Source: Furfurilactobacillus rossiae DSM 15814
Lineage (GTDB): Bacteria; Bacillota; Bacilli; Lactobacillales; Lactobacillaceae
Direction: 5' to 3'
DNA: 64,000 nt
Assembly (NCBI RefSeq): GCF_000428925.1
Contig: NZ_AUAW01000001.1
Span: 248,001 to 312,000 of the forward strand
Positions within the stretch are counted from its first letter, which is position 1; every line of letters starts with the position of its first letter. The notes under the pieces are model-generated. The model made no database searches and was not told where the DNA came from. It saw nothing but the letters and a program-made list of their open reading frames with translations. The position numbers and the translations under genes are program-made. Of this stretch, positions 53,701-63,988 are shown piece by piece.

Positions 53701-55803
53701 CTATTTTTGAACGTCTTCTTCGTAATCGCCATTTGGACAAACAACCTGTTTGCCACCTTTGACCTTCTTTTCGACCAAGAAGTGACCATCTTTAGGACAA
53801 TCACGGCCAATTGGCTTGTCCCATGACACAAAGTCACAGTCCGGGAAGCGTGAACAGCCATAGAAAACTCGGTTTCGCTTAGACTTACGTTCGATGATTT
53901 GACCCTTATGACACTTAGGACAAATGACACCAATTTCCTTAACGATAGCTTTGGTGTTACGACAATCTGGAAAACGCGAACAAGCGTAGAACTTGCCATA
54001 ACGGCCCATTTTAATGACCATTGGCGCACCACAAATGTCACAGTCAAAGCCGGCTGCTTCATCCTTGATTTTGATTTTCTCCATGTTATCTTCGGCTTTT
54101 TTTACTTCAGTCGAAAATGGTTTGAAGAACTCATCAACCACTTTTACCCATTCTTCTGAGCCCTTTTCAATGCCGTCAAGCTTTTCTTCTAGACCAGCAG
54201 TAAACTCGATGTTTTCAATATCAGGGAAGAAATCGACGATAACACCATTGACGATTTCACCAAGTTCAGTAGGTACAAAACGCCGGGATTCAAGCTTGAC
54301 GTAGTTCCGTCGTTGAATCGTGTCCAGCGTTGGCGCATACGTGGATGGCCGACCAACACCGTTTTCTTCCAATGCGTGAATTAAATTGGCTTCTGAGTAA
54401 CGTGCCGGTGGCTGCGTGAAATGTTGTTGTGGATCGTTCTTAACCATCTTAACCGTGTCATCTACGTTTAAGTCTGGTAAAACATTATCCTTTTCAGCAG
54501 CACCTTTGTAGACTTTGGTAAAACCAGCAAATTTCGTTTTAGAACCATTGGCACGGAACTGAACATCGTTTTGATCAATCGTCACCGTCATGGTATCGGA
54601 GACTTCGGCGGTCATTTGTGACGCAACGAAACGATTCCAGATCAATTGGTATAAACGAAATTGATCGTTAGTCAGATACTGCTTCATCTCAGCTGGTGTC
54701 CGGTAAACACTGGTTGGCCGAACAGCTTCATGGGCATCCTGTGCCCCTTCTGGCAATTTACCCTTAACCGGCTTAACGGCTGCATATTCTGCACCATATT
54801 CTTCATGAATATACTTTGAAGCTTCTTGCTTTGCAATGTGCGCAATTCGTGTTGAATCGGTCCGCATATAGGTAATCAGACCAACACTGCCGCCCTTACC
54901 AATATTAATTCCTTCATACAGCTGTTGAGCCGCCATCATCGTTTTCCGAGTCCGGTAATTCAATTGACGGTTGGCCACTTGTTGCATGGTTGATGTCGTA
55001 AATGGCGGTTGTGGCATACGCCGACGTTCCTTACGCACAACATCAGTGATATTAAAATTGGCTTTTTGGTCAATCTGCTTTAGGATCTCTTGAACGGCAT
55101 CGTTATCTTTCAAGCCGGCTTTTTTGCCGTGAATCCCATAAAAGCTGGCAGCAAACTTCTGCCGACCTTTTTGGAATTCAGAGTCAATGGACCAGTATTC
55201 TACTGGCTGGAAGGCCTTGATTTCTTCCTCACGCTTGATGATCAGCGCAAGCGCAACACTCTGAACACGACCTGCGGACAGCCCCTTTTTCACCTTTTTC
55301 CATAGAATTGGCGAAATTGAGTAACCTACCAAACGATCCAACACTCGCCGCGCTTGTTGCGCATCGACTAAGTCCATGTCAATATCGCGCGGTTGTTTGA
55401 ATGCGTTTTTAACAGTGTCCTTAGTAATTTCGTTAAAAACGACACGATTCTTTTCTTCAGGATCTAAATTTAATAAGTGGGATAAGTGCCATGCGATGGC
55501 TTCCCCTTCACGATCCGGGTCAGACGCTAGGTAAACTCGTTTAGCGTTTTTAGCATCTTTTTTGAGTTCTTTAATGGTGTCGCCTTTACCACGAATAGAA
55601 ATGTAATGCGGTTCATAATCGTTGTCGACGTCGACACCCATTTGTGACTTAGGCAAGTCCCGAATATGGCCTTTACTTGCAACAACCTTGTAGTTGCGGC
55701 CTAAGTACTTTTCGATTGTTTTCGCCTTGGAAGGCGATTCCACAATCACCAAGTTCTTTTTAGTTTTCGCCCTTGTTTTTGTTTTAGTTTTTGAGGTCGC
55801 CAT
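53701..55803 (-). CDS. topA: DNA topoisomerase I
   Basis: TopA relaxes negative supercoils. The 700-residue protein starts with a basic stretch ([13 protein letters not shown]), then TOPRIM ([33 protein letters not shown]), and the catalytic Tyr312 in [11 protein letters not shown]. Three C-terminal four-Cys zinc fingers follow ([15 protein letters not shown], and a degenerate last one). Length is typical. Confidence 0.96.
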   Translation of the reverse strand: MATSKTKTKTRAKTKKNLVIVESPSKAKTIEKYLGRNYKVVASKGHIRDLPKSQMGVDVDNDYEPHYISIRGKGDTIKELKKDAKNAKRVYLASDPDREGEAIAWHLSHLLNLDPEEKNRVVFNEITKDTVKNAFKQPRDIDMDLVDAQQARRVLDRLVGYSISPILWKKVKKGLSAGRVQSVALALIIKREEEIKAFQPVEYWSIDSEFQKGRQKFAASFYGIHGKKAGLKDNDAVQEILKQIDQKANFNITDVVRKERRRMPQPPFTTSTMQQVANRQLNYRTRKTMMAAQQLYEGINIGKGGSVGLITYMRTDSTRIAHIAKQEASKYIHEEYGAEYAAVKPVKGKLPEGAQDAHEAVRPTSVYRTPAEMKQYLTNDQFRLYQLIWNRFVASQMTAEVSDTMTVTIDQNDVQFRANGSKTKFAGFTKVYKGAAEKDNVLPDLNVDDTVKMVKNDPQQHFTQPPARYSEANLIHALEENGVGRPSTYAPTLDTIQRRNYVKLESRRFVPTELGEIVNGVIVDFFPDIENIEFTAGLEEKLDGIEKGSEEWVKVVDEFFKPFSTEVKKAEDNMEKIKIKDEAAGFDCDICGAPMVIKMGRYGKFYACSRFPDCRNTKAIVKEIGVICPKCHKGQIIERKSKRNRVFYGCSRFPDCDFVSWDKPIGRDCPKDGHFLVEKKVKGGKQVVCPNGDYEEDVQK

Positions 55804-55976
55804 GAAGCAACTCCTTTGTTAACATTATTGATTACCGGCTGATGAAACGTCCTGTTCATCAGCGTCTAACCGTACACATAAGCACAGTCAAATCTAAATC
55901 ACCATACTGCACAGTTACATAAGCTGTCAACTAAAACGAGAATTTTCTACTATATAATAGTCGATGATTTGAGCAG

Positions 55977-56864
55977 TTAGCTCTGAAACTGCAGTTCATT
56001 TAAAATAGTCTCTACATTGCAAACGGGAGTTGCACCAGCACTAATTAATGCGTTGCAACCGGCGGACAATGGGTCTGTCACCCGACCGGGAATCGCCATG
56101 ACATTGCGGTTTTCTTGAAGGCCAATGTTAGCTGTGATCAAACTTCCTGAATGGATTGCTGCCTCTGTCACTAAGACACTTTGCGATAGGCCAGCGATAA
56201 TTCGGTTGCGTTCAGGAAAACGATGTCGCGCTGGCCCGGTGCCAAGCGGATATTCGCTGATCACTAACTGAGTTCGCATCAAGGTTTGTTGTAAAGAACG
56301 ATTGGCTGCTGGATAGGCAATGTCTAACCCAGTACCAATGACTCCGATAGTGTGACCATTATGCTGAACAGCCAGTTGGTGACTAAGCGCATCGACGCCT
56401 GCTGCCAATCCAGAAATAATCGGGATCTTTGTCGCGACAACAGCTGGTAACCACTGTTTAAGAGTAGCGTAGGAATATGCGGTCGCTTGGCGCGCGCCAA
56501 CAACAGCCAGTCCTGGCTGCTGAGTCAGTTGCCAATTGCCACGACTAAATAATACGAGCGGCGCCGTGTATATTTCTTTTAAATATGCAGGATAGTCTTC
56601 ATCGAGAATAGTTGTTATCTTGCTGAACTGCTGATTACGCGCAATTGTATCTGACAACCGTGAATCACGCCAACAATTGATCAGCTGGTTGGCTTTTGTT
56701 TCCGGCAATGCTAAGCAAGCCAATAAATTTGTTAACGTTAGCGGTACCTTTGCTTCTGCCTGAAGAAATTGCCAAACCTTACGTCGTCCCGCTAAGCCCA
56801 CGCCAGGCATAAACTGAAGTCGAATGAGTGCATCCCGGTTAATTGTTAGTAGCAATCTCTCCAT
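55977..56864 (-). CDS. dprA: DNA-processing protein DprA
   Basis: DprA loads RecA on single-stranded DNA in transformation. The 295-residue protein has an N-terminal SAM-like part and a Rossmann fold with VVGARQATAYS, IISGLAAGVDALSHQLA, GVIGTGLDIAYP, SEYPLGTGPARHRFPERNRIIAGLS and ANIGLQENRNVMAIPG. It has no C-terminal winged helix beyond a short end. It lies between rnhB and topA as usual. Confidence 0.94.
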   Translation of the reverse strand: MERLLLTINRDALIRLQFMPGVGLAGRRKVWQFLQAEAKVPLTLTNLLACLALPETKANQLINCWRDSRLSDTIARNQQFSKITTILDEDYPAYLKEIYTAPLVLFSRGNWQLTQQPGLAVVGARQATAYSYATLKQWLPAVVATKIPIISGLAAGVDALSHQLAVQHNGHTIGVIGTGLDIAYPAANRSLQQTLMRTQLVISEYPLGTGPARHRFPERNRIIAGLSQSVLVTEAAIHSGSLITANIGLQENRNVMAIPGRVTDPLSAGCNALISAGATPVCNVETILNELQFQS

Positions 56865-56976
56865 GTGTAGCCTCCGTCAGTATCTTGTGATCAAGACAAG
56901 CACATGAACAATTCCTAATGACTTTATCCTGATGACTTAACATACGATTTTCGGCCCAGCGATGTTTGCCGCAAAA

Positions 56977-57007
56977 TAAAAAAACCGGTTCTTTTTAAAA
57001 GAATCGG
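56977..57007 (-). terminator. Terminator after rnhB
   Basis: CCGGTTCTTTT (56985-56995) pairs with AAAAGAATCGG (56997-57007) with one mismatch, and seven T residues follow on the minus strand. Confidence 0.75.
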
Positions 57008-57045
57008 CAGTTATTAATTATTGTTATATCAAGACTGATTGAAGA

Positions 57046-57837
57046 CTAACCCTGCTGCAACCTTTTAGTCACCGGACTAAACGAACGCCGATGAATTGGT
57101 GTCACGCCAAGTTTATCGAGAGCAGCTAAATGTGCCGCAGTCCCATAACCGTCATTTTGTGAAAAATTATACCCTGGATAAACGCGATCGTACATCGACA
57201 TCAAATGATCACGGTAAACTTTAGCAACGATGCTGGCCGCACCGATACTGACGGAACGCGCATCCCCTTTGATAAGTTTCTGTTGTGGCATGGGTACGTC
57301 AATTTGCATCGCATCAATCAGTAACGCATCTGGCTGTTGCGGTAACGCTAGCACAGCATCACACATAGCCACCCGCGTTGCCTGGTAAATATTCAAGTGA
57401 TCAATTTGCTTTGGCGAAGCAATTCCAATGCCGACCCCAACACAAGCGGATAAAATCTGCGGATACAGCGTTTCCCGCTCATGCGCAGTTAACTGTTTGG
57501 AGTCATTAACGCCCAGCAAATGAAAATCGTGTGGCAGTTCAATTGCACATGTCACAACTGGACCAGCAAGGGGTCCACGCCCGACCTCATCAATGCCAGC
57601 GACTAGTGACTGTCCCTTTGCCCAACAAGCCCGTTCCAGTTGCAAACGTTGTTCGAACGCAATTTCGGCATTGGCTTGCGCCGTCAAACGTCGATTCGTC
57701 TGCAATAGCAGTGAAGCAACACCTTTTCGGGGATCGGCCGCTAACGTTGCTAACAACGGATCATCAGCTTGCTGAACATGAGCCAGTTGTTCGCGTAGCA
57801 TCGCAATTGATGGCTTTTTCGGCTTGGCTTCACTCAT
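57046..57837 (-). CDS. rnhB: Ribonuclease HII
   Basis: RNase HII cuts RNA in RNA-DNA hybrids. The 263-residue protein has an N-terminal helical extension usual in Firmicutes, then [20 protein letters not shown] with the Asp-Glu pair, [17 protein letters not shown] and [25 protein letters not shown] precedes the ATG at 57837, overlapping the end of rbgA by eight bases. A longer frame from 57930 lies inside rbgA and is rejected. Confidence 0.95.
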   Translation of the reverse strand: MSEAKPKKPSIAMLREQLAHVQQADDPLLATLAADPRKGVASLLLQTNRRLTAQANAEIAFEQRLQLERACWAKGQSLVAGIDEVGRGPLAGPVVTCAIELPHDFHLLGVNDSKQLTAHERETLYPQILSACVGVGIGIASPKQIDHLNIYQATRVAMCDAVLALPQQPDALLIDAMQIDVPMPQQKLIKGDARSVSIGAASIVAKVYRDHLMSMYDRVYPGYNFSQNDGYGTAAHLAALDKLGVTPIHRRSFSPVTKRLQQG

Positions 57838-58717
57838 GATCTGCCTCGGACTCGCTATCATCCGATTCTTCAGATAATTCATCGGTAGTGTCAAACGTAA
57901 ACCGACCCAACTTACCTTTGCGCAAGTCAAAAATCAAACGTTCACTCGCCCGGTCATAATCATCTTTAAAGCCCAGTCGTTTAGTGATAGCCAATAATAG
58001 ATCAACGTCGCTAAGTGTCAGTTCATCATCTGTTAAATGATATCGTTCAGCCAATCGATCAGTTTGATTGTGTTCACGCATAAATTTAATCGCATATAGT
58101 GCCACATCGTCCTTAGCAAACAAAGAATCTTTGATTGCACCCGTCAAAGCAAGCTTTTTACCAACCATAGGATCTTCAAACTTGGGCCACAGGACACCAG
58201 GTGTATCCAACAGTTGAAGTTCTTCGTTGGCCTTTAGCCACTGTTGCTTCTTAGTCACACCAGGTCGATCGCCAGTAATGGCAACTTTTTTATTAACCAA
58301 TCGATTCAACAAAGTCGATTTGCCAACGTTGGGGATGCCGGCCATTACAGCGCGAATAATGGGTTTTTGAATCCCCTTTGCTTCCGCCCGTTCCTGCTGT
58401 GTTTTTAAGACTTCGCGAGCAGCTTTAACAAGGTTGCCCACTAATTTTCGATCGTTCACATCAATCGCAATAACGGGCTGATTGTGTTCACGGTAATATC
58501 GCACCCATTCCCCAGTGACTTTGGGATCAGCCAAATCACTTTTTTCGAGAATCAAAAGTGTTGGCTTTTGGGCCACTGTAGCCCGCAATTCCGGATTCCG
58601 TGATGACTCTGGAATTCGTGCATCGACTAGTTCAAATACAATGTCAATAACCTTTAAGTTTTCTCGCAATTGGCGAATGGCCTTCGCCATATGACCGGGA
58701 TACCATTGAATAGTCAT
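57830..58717 (-). CDS. rbgA: RbgA (YlqF) ribosome biogenesis GTPase
   Basis: RbgA is a circularly permuted GTPase needed for late 50S assembly. The 295-residue protein starts [20 protein letters not shown], has G4 LEKSDL near residue 57, then G1 [16 protein letters not shown]2 region GVTK and G3 DTPG. The last 20 residues are acidic. It leads the rbgA-rnhB block and overlaps rnhB. Confidence 0.95.
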   Translation of the reverse strand: MTIQWYPGHMAKAIRQLRENLKVIDIVFELVDARIPESSRNPELRATVAQKPTLLILEKSDLADPKVTGEWVRYYREHNQPVIAIDVNDRKLVGNLVKAAREVLKTQQERAEAKGIQKPIIRAVMAGIPNVGKSTLLNRLVNKKVAITGDRPGVTKKQQWLKANEELQLLDTPGVLWPKFEDPMVGKKLALTGAIKDSLFAKDDVALYAIKFMREHNQTDRLAERYHLTDDELTLSDVDLLLAITKRLGFKDDYDRASERLIFDLRKGKLGRFTFDTTDELSEESDDSESEADHE

Positions 58718-59043
58718 AAAAATCGCTCCTTTGATTTGTCATCGGGTATTGTCCGTTGACAATTTTCATTTATTAAAATTTGGTACATATCTTAAGTGAA
58801 TTAGGGCAAAATCTTTTATTTTTCGTAATGTAAGTTTGATTTTTTCTCAGTATAGTTCACATAAAAATCATCCAATGAGTTTATTTTACCAGTTCCTTCG
58901 ACGCTTTCGATACATCTATTGCTTTCAGAGGCAAAAGCTCAAAAAAATGACGATTTATTTCTAATCAAAATTGGGTGGTAAGTCCTCAGTAAAACACTGA
59001 AAACTTATCACCCTAAGAACAACATAATGGCAGTGATTTTTAA
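58718..59043. other. Intergenic region with a hairpin after the SorC gene
   Basis: These 326 bases lie upstream of rbgA and downstream of the SorC-family gene, both on the minus strand. GGGTGGTAAGT (58973-58983) pairs with ACTTATCACCC (59003-59013) around an inner CAGT/ACTG stem and probably ends the sugar operon. The rest is AT-rich leader and promoter sequence of rbgA; no further gene or RNA is recognised. Confidence 0.6.
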
Positions 59044-59964
59044 CTAAGCATGTGAATCCAATAAAACCTGTGCACTATACTGGTCAATAAAAACTTGGTT
59101 GCAATAACCGGCATTCAAAACAGCCTTGAGCGTTGGAACAGTTTCAACATTATGCACCGTTGCAATAGAATGTTCCTTCTGCTTAAGGTTGTTAAGAGAC
59201 GTGGTAACCACTCGTTCATCTAAATCTGGATCCACAACAGCGCCATTGGCGTCGATAAAGTGGCCTAACACATCACCAACGGCTGCTTCAGTGAGTGCTT
59301 GTTTTTGCTCATCCTTAAAGTAATTCATCTGATTTAAGAATGGACTATCTTCTATCGAGTCTAGCGAAATTAACGCAATGTTTGCCAATCGGCCAAGCTT
59401 TTCAAGATGTCGAATAAGATCTTCTTTTTCAACGAGTTCCTTTGCAGCGACATTGTCAAAGACGACCGGTAGCGGCAGAAAATTAGCCTTTGTTTGATAG
59501 GCATGAGCCAGTTTGTCACCCGTTTCATATGCAAACGTTTCACAATCGGAATTGGTAATAATTCCAGTTAAAGATAAGACCACAACATCACGCACATTTT
59601 TGGACGTCAGATGGTTGGCAATCATTTTTAGTGCTTCACTGCTGCCAAAACCAATGATATCACCATTTTTAACCAAATCATCTAAGTAATAAGCCGTTGA
59701 AAGCGCGACCTTATCAAGAATTGTGCTTCGATTATTTTGGAAAGTCGGAATAACAGTGAACTGAACCTCTGGGTAAAGCTCATGTAGCTGACTAGCCAAC
59801 ACATTAGCATCACGAAGACCGTCATTCACGGTGATCGTTACAAAACCGTTTTCTCGTGCTAATGAAAGCATTCTGGATACTGTTGCCTTAGAAATTCCTT
59901 CTCGTTTAGCCAACTGATTCTGACTAATACCTTCGACATAATACAACCTAGCGAGTCGTAACAT
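59044..59964 (-). CDS. SorC-family sugar-responsive regulator
   Basis: The 306-residue protein has an N-terminal helix-turn-helix (YYVEGISQNQLAKREGISKATVSRMLSLA) and a SorC sugar-phosphate-binding domain (GDIIGFGSSEALKMIANHL). The first ATG is at 59964, but it has no ribosome binding site. TAGGAGG occurs at about 59999-60005 and the frame extends upstream as ITISTLNKRNQ, so an ATT at 59997 or ATA at 59991 may be the true start. It is the last gene of the sugar operon and probably regulates it. Confidence 0.85.
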   Translation of the reverse strand: MLRLARLYYVEGISQNQLAKREGISKATVSRMLSLARENGFVTITVNDGLRDANVLASQLHELYPEVQFTVIPTFQNNRSTILDKVALSTAYYLDDLVKNGDIIGFGSSEALKMIANHLTSKNVRDVVVLSLTGIITNSDCETFAYETGDKLAHAYQTKANFLPLPVVFDNVAAKELVEKEDLIRHLEKLGRLANIALISLDSIEDSPFLNQMNYFKDEQKQALTEAAVGDVLGHFIDANGAVVDPDLDERVVTTSLNNLKQKEHSIATVHNVETVPTLKAVLNAGYCNQVFIDQYSAQVLLDSHA

Positions 59965-60015
59965 TTGGTTACGTTTGTTAAGGGTACTTATTGTAATGGC
60001 CTCCTAAAAACAAGG

Positions 60016-61524
60016 TTATTTCTTATTGATAGCTGAGAAGTCTCTGTAAAAATCCTTAACATTATTATACGCCAGCTGATACATTTTGAAATACTTATTA
60101 TACAATGCATTCTTCTTAATGTTTGGAACAACTCGCTGATCGATTTTAATCCACTTTGAAACATCATTAGGGTCAACTGCACGGATACCAATGCCCGCTA
60201 AGATTGCGCTACCTAAATTAGCTTCACCACCTGACTTGGTTGTAAGTACAGTTTTCCCAGTAACGTCTGCAATCATTTGTACCATCTTTTTGGAGTTGCT
60301 GACCCCGCCAACTAAGGTAAGCTCATCACCAATATCAGTGCCAAAAGTCTCGATGCTCTGACGGACTGAATACGCAATTGCTTCTTGAAAGGCATTATAC
60401 AACTCATACTTGGTTGTCTTAAGCGATAATCCTAAAATGGTGCCTCGAACTGTTGAATTCCATAATGGGCTACGTTCACCCATGAAAAACGGTAGGACAA
60501 GGAGGTCGTTACTGCCGGCCGGAATGTTGGCACTTTGAATATCTAGCTTTTTTGGGCCCTCATTTTCATCTAATTCACGTTCAAACTCCTTAACGAACCA
60601 AGCCACAATCGCCCCAGCGGTGTTTGCACCCGCAAAATTATAGTACAACCCCTTCGGGTTATAAGCGTATGGCCAAATGATCAAACCATTGTCCCGTAAC
60701 GGTTTTTCAGTAACCAAAGCAGCGTTCATTGACGTTCCTAGGGCAACCGTCACCTTGCCGGGTTTAACAACGCCAGTTCCAACGGTTGCTGGTCCGACAT
60801 CTACTCCGGTGTTGAATACCGGTGTGCCAGTTTTAACTCCAAGCCGCTGAGCCCATTTTTCGGTCACCTTACCGGCTACTTCAGTACTCGTAACGAACTT
60901 TTGCGGCAACTTAGAAATGTTTAATCCTAATTTATCAGCAAGTTTAGTTGACCACTCATCTGTATTAATATCAAATACTCCAGCCAAGTTTCCAGCCGCC
61001 GAGTAATTAATACTCGTCTGACCAGTCAATTCACGAATAACAAAAGATTCAGGTGGTAAGAACTGGTCAGTTTGTTGATAAAGATCAGGCCGATGCTTTT
61101 TTAACCACATGAGTTTTGTATAACCGTAATACGGATCAGCCAAATTAGCCGTTATGGCCATCAATTCTTTATCACTAACAAGTTTCTTAACTTGGTCAGT
61201 TTCAGCAGTTGCTCGGCGGTCCATCCAAATCAAGGCAGGTCCTAACACTGAGCCACTTTTATCAACTGGAATTCCGGAACCTCCATACAACCCATCGATT
61301 CCAATAGCGACAATATCCGCATCATCAACATGCGACGACAATTTTCGAATCACAGCTGTGACGGCATTGAGCCAATCTTCAGCGTTAGATTCCGCCCAAC
61401 CCGGATGTGGCGTCATAAATGCGTAGTTATCTTTCTTTTGCGCAACAATCTCACCGTTGGTGGTCATTAAAATTGCTTTGGTCCCTGAAGTACCAATATC
61501 GATTCCCAATATATACTTGGACAT
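60016..61524 (-). CDS. FGGY-family carbohydrate kinase
   Basis: The 502-residue kinase has the N-terminal phosphate motif LGIDIGTSGTKAILM and the FGGY-type domains: HPGWAESNAEDW, GVDVGPATVGTGVV, LGTSMNAAL and the C-terminal LVGGVSNSKKMVQMIADVTGKTV. It resembles gluconokinase/xylulokinase-type enzymes, and the exact sugar cannot be told. It lies between the DUF4432 gene and the regulator. Confidence 0.9.
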   Translation of the reverse strand: MSKYILGIDIGTSGTKAILMTTNGEIVAQKKDNYAFMTPHPGWAESNAEDWLNAVTAVIRKLSSHVDDADIVAIGIDGLYGGSGIPVDKSGSVLGPALIWMDRRATAETDQVKKLVSDKELMAITANLADPYYGYTKLMWLKKHRPDLYQQTDQFLPPESFVIRELTGQTSINYSAAGNLAGVFDINTDEWSTKLADKLGLNISKLPQKFVTSTEVAGKVTEKWAQRLGVKTGTPVFNTGVDVGPATVGTGVVKPGKVTVALGTSMNAALVTEKPLRDNGLIIWPYAYNPKGLYYNFAGANTAGAIVAWFVKEFERELDENEGPKKLDIQSANIPAGSNDLLVLPFFMGERSPLWNSTVRGTILGLSLKTTKYELYNAFQEAIAYSVRQSIETFGTDIGDELTLVGGVSNSKKMVQMIADVTGKTVLTTKSGGEANLGSAILAGIGIRAVDPNDVSKWIKIDQRVVPNIKKNALYNKYFKMYQLAYNNVKDFYRDFSAINKK

Positions 61525-61550
61525 GGTAATCTACCCTCTTCTAAACTAAT

Positions 61551-62567
61551 TTAGTCTTCTAACCCTGTGGTTACTTTGAAGCTGCGACTTTCTTGTGGCT
61601 TGAGCATAATTAAGGTGCCGTTTTTCTTTGCAGCCATCCGACCCTCCGTGCGACTGGTTGCTGGAAGTGCAAATGCGGCAACCTGAAGGTCGGAATTTGC
61701 CATTAACCAGCGTGTTACATCTGGAAATTGTTTCGTGTTAAACGCTACCTTGACGGTATGTTTCTCATCCATTGTCATTTCAAACACGGCATCATCCACG
61801 AATTCATTCAATTTATCTCCGAAAAAGACAATTTCAGGATCAAAATGGTTAAGATAATCAAGTTCGTTAATTAACTCACCTGATTTTGCAACTTTATCGG
61901 TGAACGCCAACCATTCTTTAGTTGGGTGAATGTGATCTGGAATCGAAGTTCGTAATTCAAAGGCCCTGTCTGGAATGTTTTGAGTGATCTTGGCACCTTT
62001 AACGAATTTATAGTTAATATGTGTTAGGTACTGTAAAGGCATTTCTTGACACTCAGAAAGGTTCTTAACGAACATTTTAATATCAAACAAGGCGCTCCCT
62101 TTCTTTAACGTTACAGATGGGTTGGCAAAGTAATGATCACCAAAGCCTTTAACATATTCAACCTGACTACTGATCGTAACGGTATCCTCATCCACATAGA
62201 CAAAAGATGAATCCATCGGCGTAAGTGGAAATTCACCATGTGCATAATGATCATCCTCAGAACCGGGATTACCACTAGCCAATAGACCTGAATGAAATTG
62301 AAATGGGCCGTATGAATCAGTAATTTGCTTACCTGGATATGGCTGTTTGAAAGTGTTTTTCATCTTCAAATCAAGCCCGTCAAACACAGCTTCCCAGATC
62401 ATCAGTCCTTCAAATGGTAAAAATGTCAGATAACCACGTGAATTATGAACTTTTAGTGCTTCAACACCAGATGAATATTTAAAACTAGAAATAGTAAATT
62501 CATCGTTCTCAATTAGCATGCGTGGTTGTTCTTTAAAACTGTCCCTGTACAATCTGAATTTTGTCAT
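61551..62567 (-). CDS. DUF4432 galactose-mutarotase-like protein
   Basis: The 338-residue protein matches DUF4432, a beta-sandwich family related to aldose 1-epimerases. It has GYLTFLPFEGLMIWEAVFDGLDLKMK, FQFHSGLLASGNP and GEFPLTP, and THINYKFVKGA later. It probably changes or opens a sugar ring before the kinase. Its start overlaps the stop of the permease gene by four bases. Confidence 0.82.
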   Translation of the reverse strand: MTKFRLYRDSFKEQPRMLIENDEFTISSFKYSSGVEALKVHNSRGYLTFLPFEGLMIWEAVFDGLDLKMKNTFKQPYPGKQITDSYGPFQFHSGLLASGNPGSEDDHYAHGEFPLTPMDSSFVYVDEDTVTISSQVEYVKGFGDHYFANPSVTLKKGSALFDIKMFVKNLSECQEMPLQYLTHINYKFVKGAKITQNIPDRAFELRTSIPDHIHPTKEWLAFTDKVAKSGELINELDYLNHFDPEIVFFGDKLNEFVDDAVFEMTMDEKHTVKVAFNTKQFPDVTRWLMANSDLQVAAFALPATSRTEGRMAAKKNGTLIMLKPQESRSFKVTTGLED

Positions 62568-63931
62568 TTTGTTGCCTTCGTTTCTTTAGCTAAACCGTCA
62601 AATGGATGCTTGATGTAGTGGTAAGCATAGACAATCATTGCGCCAAACGTTAAGAAATGAACAGCAAATGAAATCGTCATTGATCCAGTAATGTCAGCAA
62701 ACCAGCCTTGAATTGCTGGCCAGACACCGCCACCAACAACCATCATCACTAACATGGCACCGGCAGTTTCAGTTTGGTGAGCGTCATTGATGAAACCAAG
62801 CGTTTCAGTATAAATTGTTGCATACCCAGGCCCCATTAAACCGGAAACCAGAATGGCAACATAAACACCATTGAAACTTCTATCAATCATCATGTAACCG
62901 ATTGCAATAAAGCCGAGAATTGAATACCAAAGTAAAACCTTCAAGTGTGGAATTTTTCTCATCAGATAATCAGCAACGATTCGTCCAACAAAGAAAGCAA
63001 TATAACTCACGATGACATAGTTTGACGACGTTCGCTCATTGATTGAGTGGTCCAAATTTAACGCCAAACGAATTGTGAATGACCAAATCGAAACTTGCAG
63101 GCCAACGTACATAAATAATGTAAACATACCGTAAGTAAAATTATGATTTTTCAACAACGCTATTATTGTTTGGCCCAGATTCTCTTCGGGTTTCGTTTCA
63201 TTTGCTTTAGCCTTTGGCTTACCACTTGGAAATTGCGTAATTAGGAACAATATAATCATGACCGCAATCACCATAATGATGTATTTGTATGGCTGAAGTG
63301 TTTTTTGCAAAGCCGCTTCACCAAAGCGAACACGAGCGTTCCCTGATAACTTGCTAAGTTGTGAATCAAGGTTCTCACCACCAGAGAAAATGAGGTACTT
63401 TCCAAGTAAAATCCCAGCAATTGACCCAAAAGGCAAAAAAGTTTGTGAAATATTCAACCGCAATGTCCGTTGCTTTTCAGGTCCTAATAGAGCTGAGTCA
63501 GTATCAGCAGCAGTTTCAATAACCGTCAGACCAGCCGCCAAAACAAACAGTGCCGCCAAGAAAAAGCCGTAAGTTGCTGCAGCCGATGCTGGAAAGAACA
63601 GTACACAACCAATCAAATACAGTAACAAGCCAATAATAATTGTCAACTTATATGAAGTTTTTTTAATCAACCACGATGCTGGAATTGCCATCAAAAAATA
63701 TCCCAATGAAAACGCACTTTGAACGTAGGCCGAAGCCAAATTACTTAATTGAAAAATGGATTTAAACTGAGTGATCAAAATATCGTTTAAACTGGCTGCG
63801 GCCCCCCACATTGGAAATAACAGCGACACCAAGACAAATTGGACAACAGGCATCTTACTGGTATATCCATTATCTAATTCTTTTCCACGAAATTTGATCA
63901 AGCCAAACCCGTGGCTGTTCTTTGTTTCCAT
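62564..63931 (-). CDS. FucP-like MFS sugar permease
   Basis: The 455-residue protein has 12 membrane helices and FucP-type features: FVLVSLLFPMWGAAASLNDILITQF in helix 1, SAFSLGYFLMAIPASWLIKK, and GLTVIETAADTDSALLGPEKQRTLRLNISQTFLPFGSIAG. It likely imports a sugar with protons. GGAG lies eight bases before the ATG at 63931; an upstream GTG at 63940 abuts the site. It is the first gene of a permease-DUF4432-kinase-SorC operon. Confidence 0.9.
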   Translation of the reverse strand: METKNSHGFGLIKFRGKELDNGYTSKMPVVQFVLVSLLFPMWGAAASLNDILITQFKSIFQLSNLASAYVQSAFSLGYFLMAIPASWLIKKTSYKLTIIIGLLLYLIGCVLFFPASAAATYGFFLAALFVLAAGLTVIETAADTDSALLGPEKQRTLRLNISQTFLPFGSIAGILLGKYLIFSGGENLDSQLSKLSGNARVRFGEAALQKTLQPYKYIIMVIAVMIILFLITQFPSGKPKAKANETKPEENLGQTIIALLKNHNFTYGMFTLFMYVGLQVSIWSFTIRLALNLDHSINERTSSNYVIVSYIAFFVGRIVADYLMRKIPHLKVLLWYSILGFIAIGYMMIDRSFNGVYVAILVSGLMGPGYATIYTETLGFINDAHQTETAGAMLVMMVVGGGVWPAIQGWFADITGSMTISFAVHFLTFGAMIVYAYHYIKHPFDGLAKETKATK

Positions 63932-63969
63932 ATACAGCACTCCTCGTCTTATAAACTGTTGCTACATTT

Positions 63970-63988
63970 TGTAACCGCTGTCATTATA
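63970..63988 (-). promoter_or_regulatory. Promoter with overlapping cre site of the sugar operon
   Basis: On the minus strand an extended -10 (TGcTATAAT, hexamer 63983-63988) is followed directly by TGACAGCGGTTACA (63983-63970), which matches the CcpA consensus with one mismatch. A cre at the start site represses under glucose. The -35 region lies at the window edge. Confidence 0.7.
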
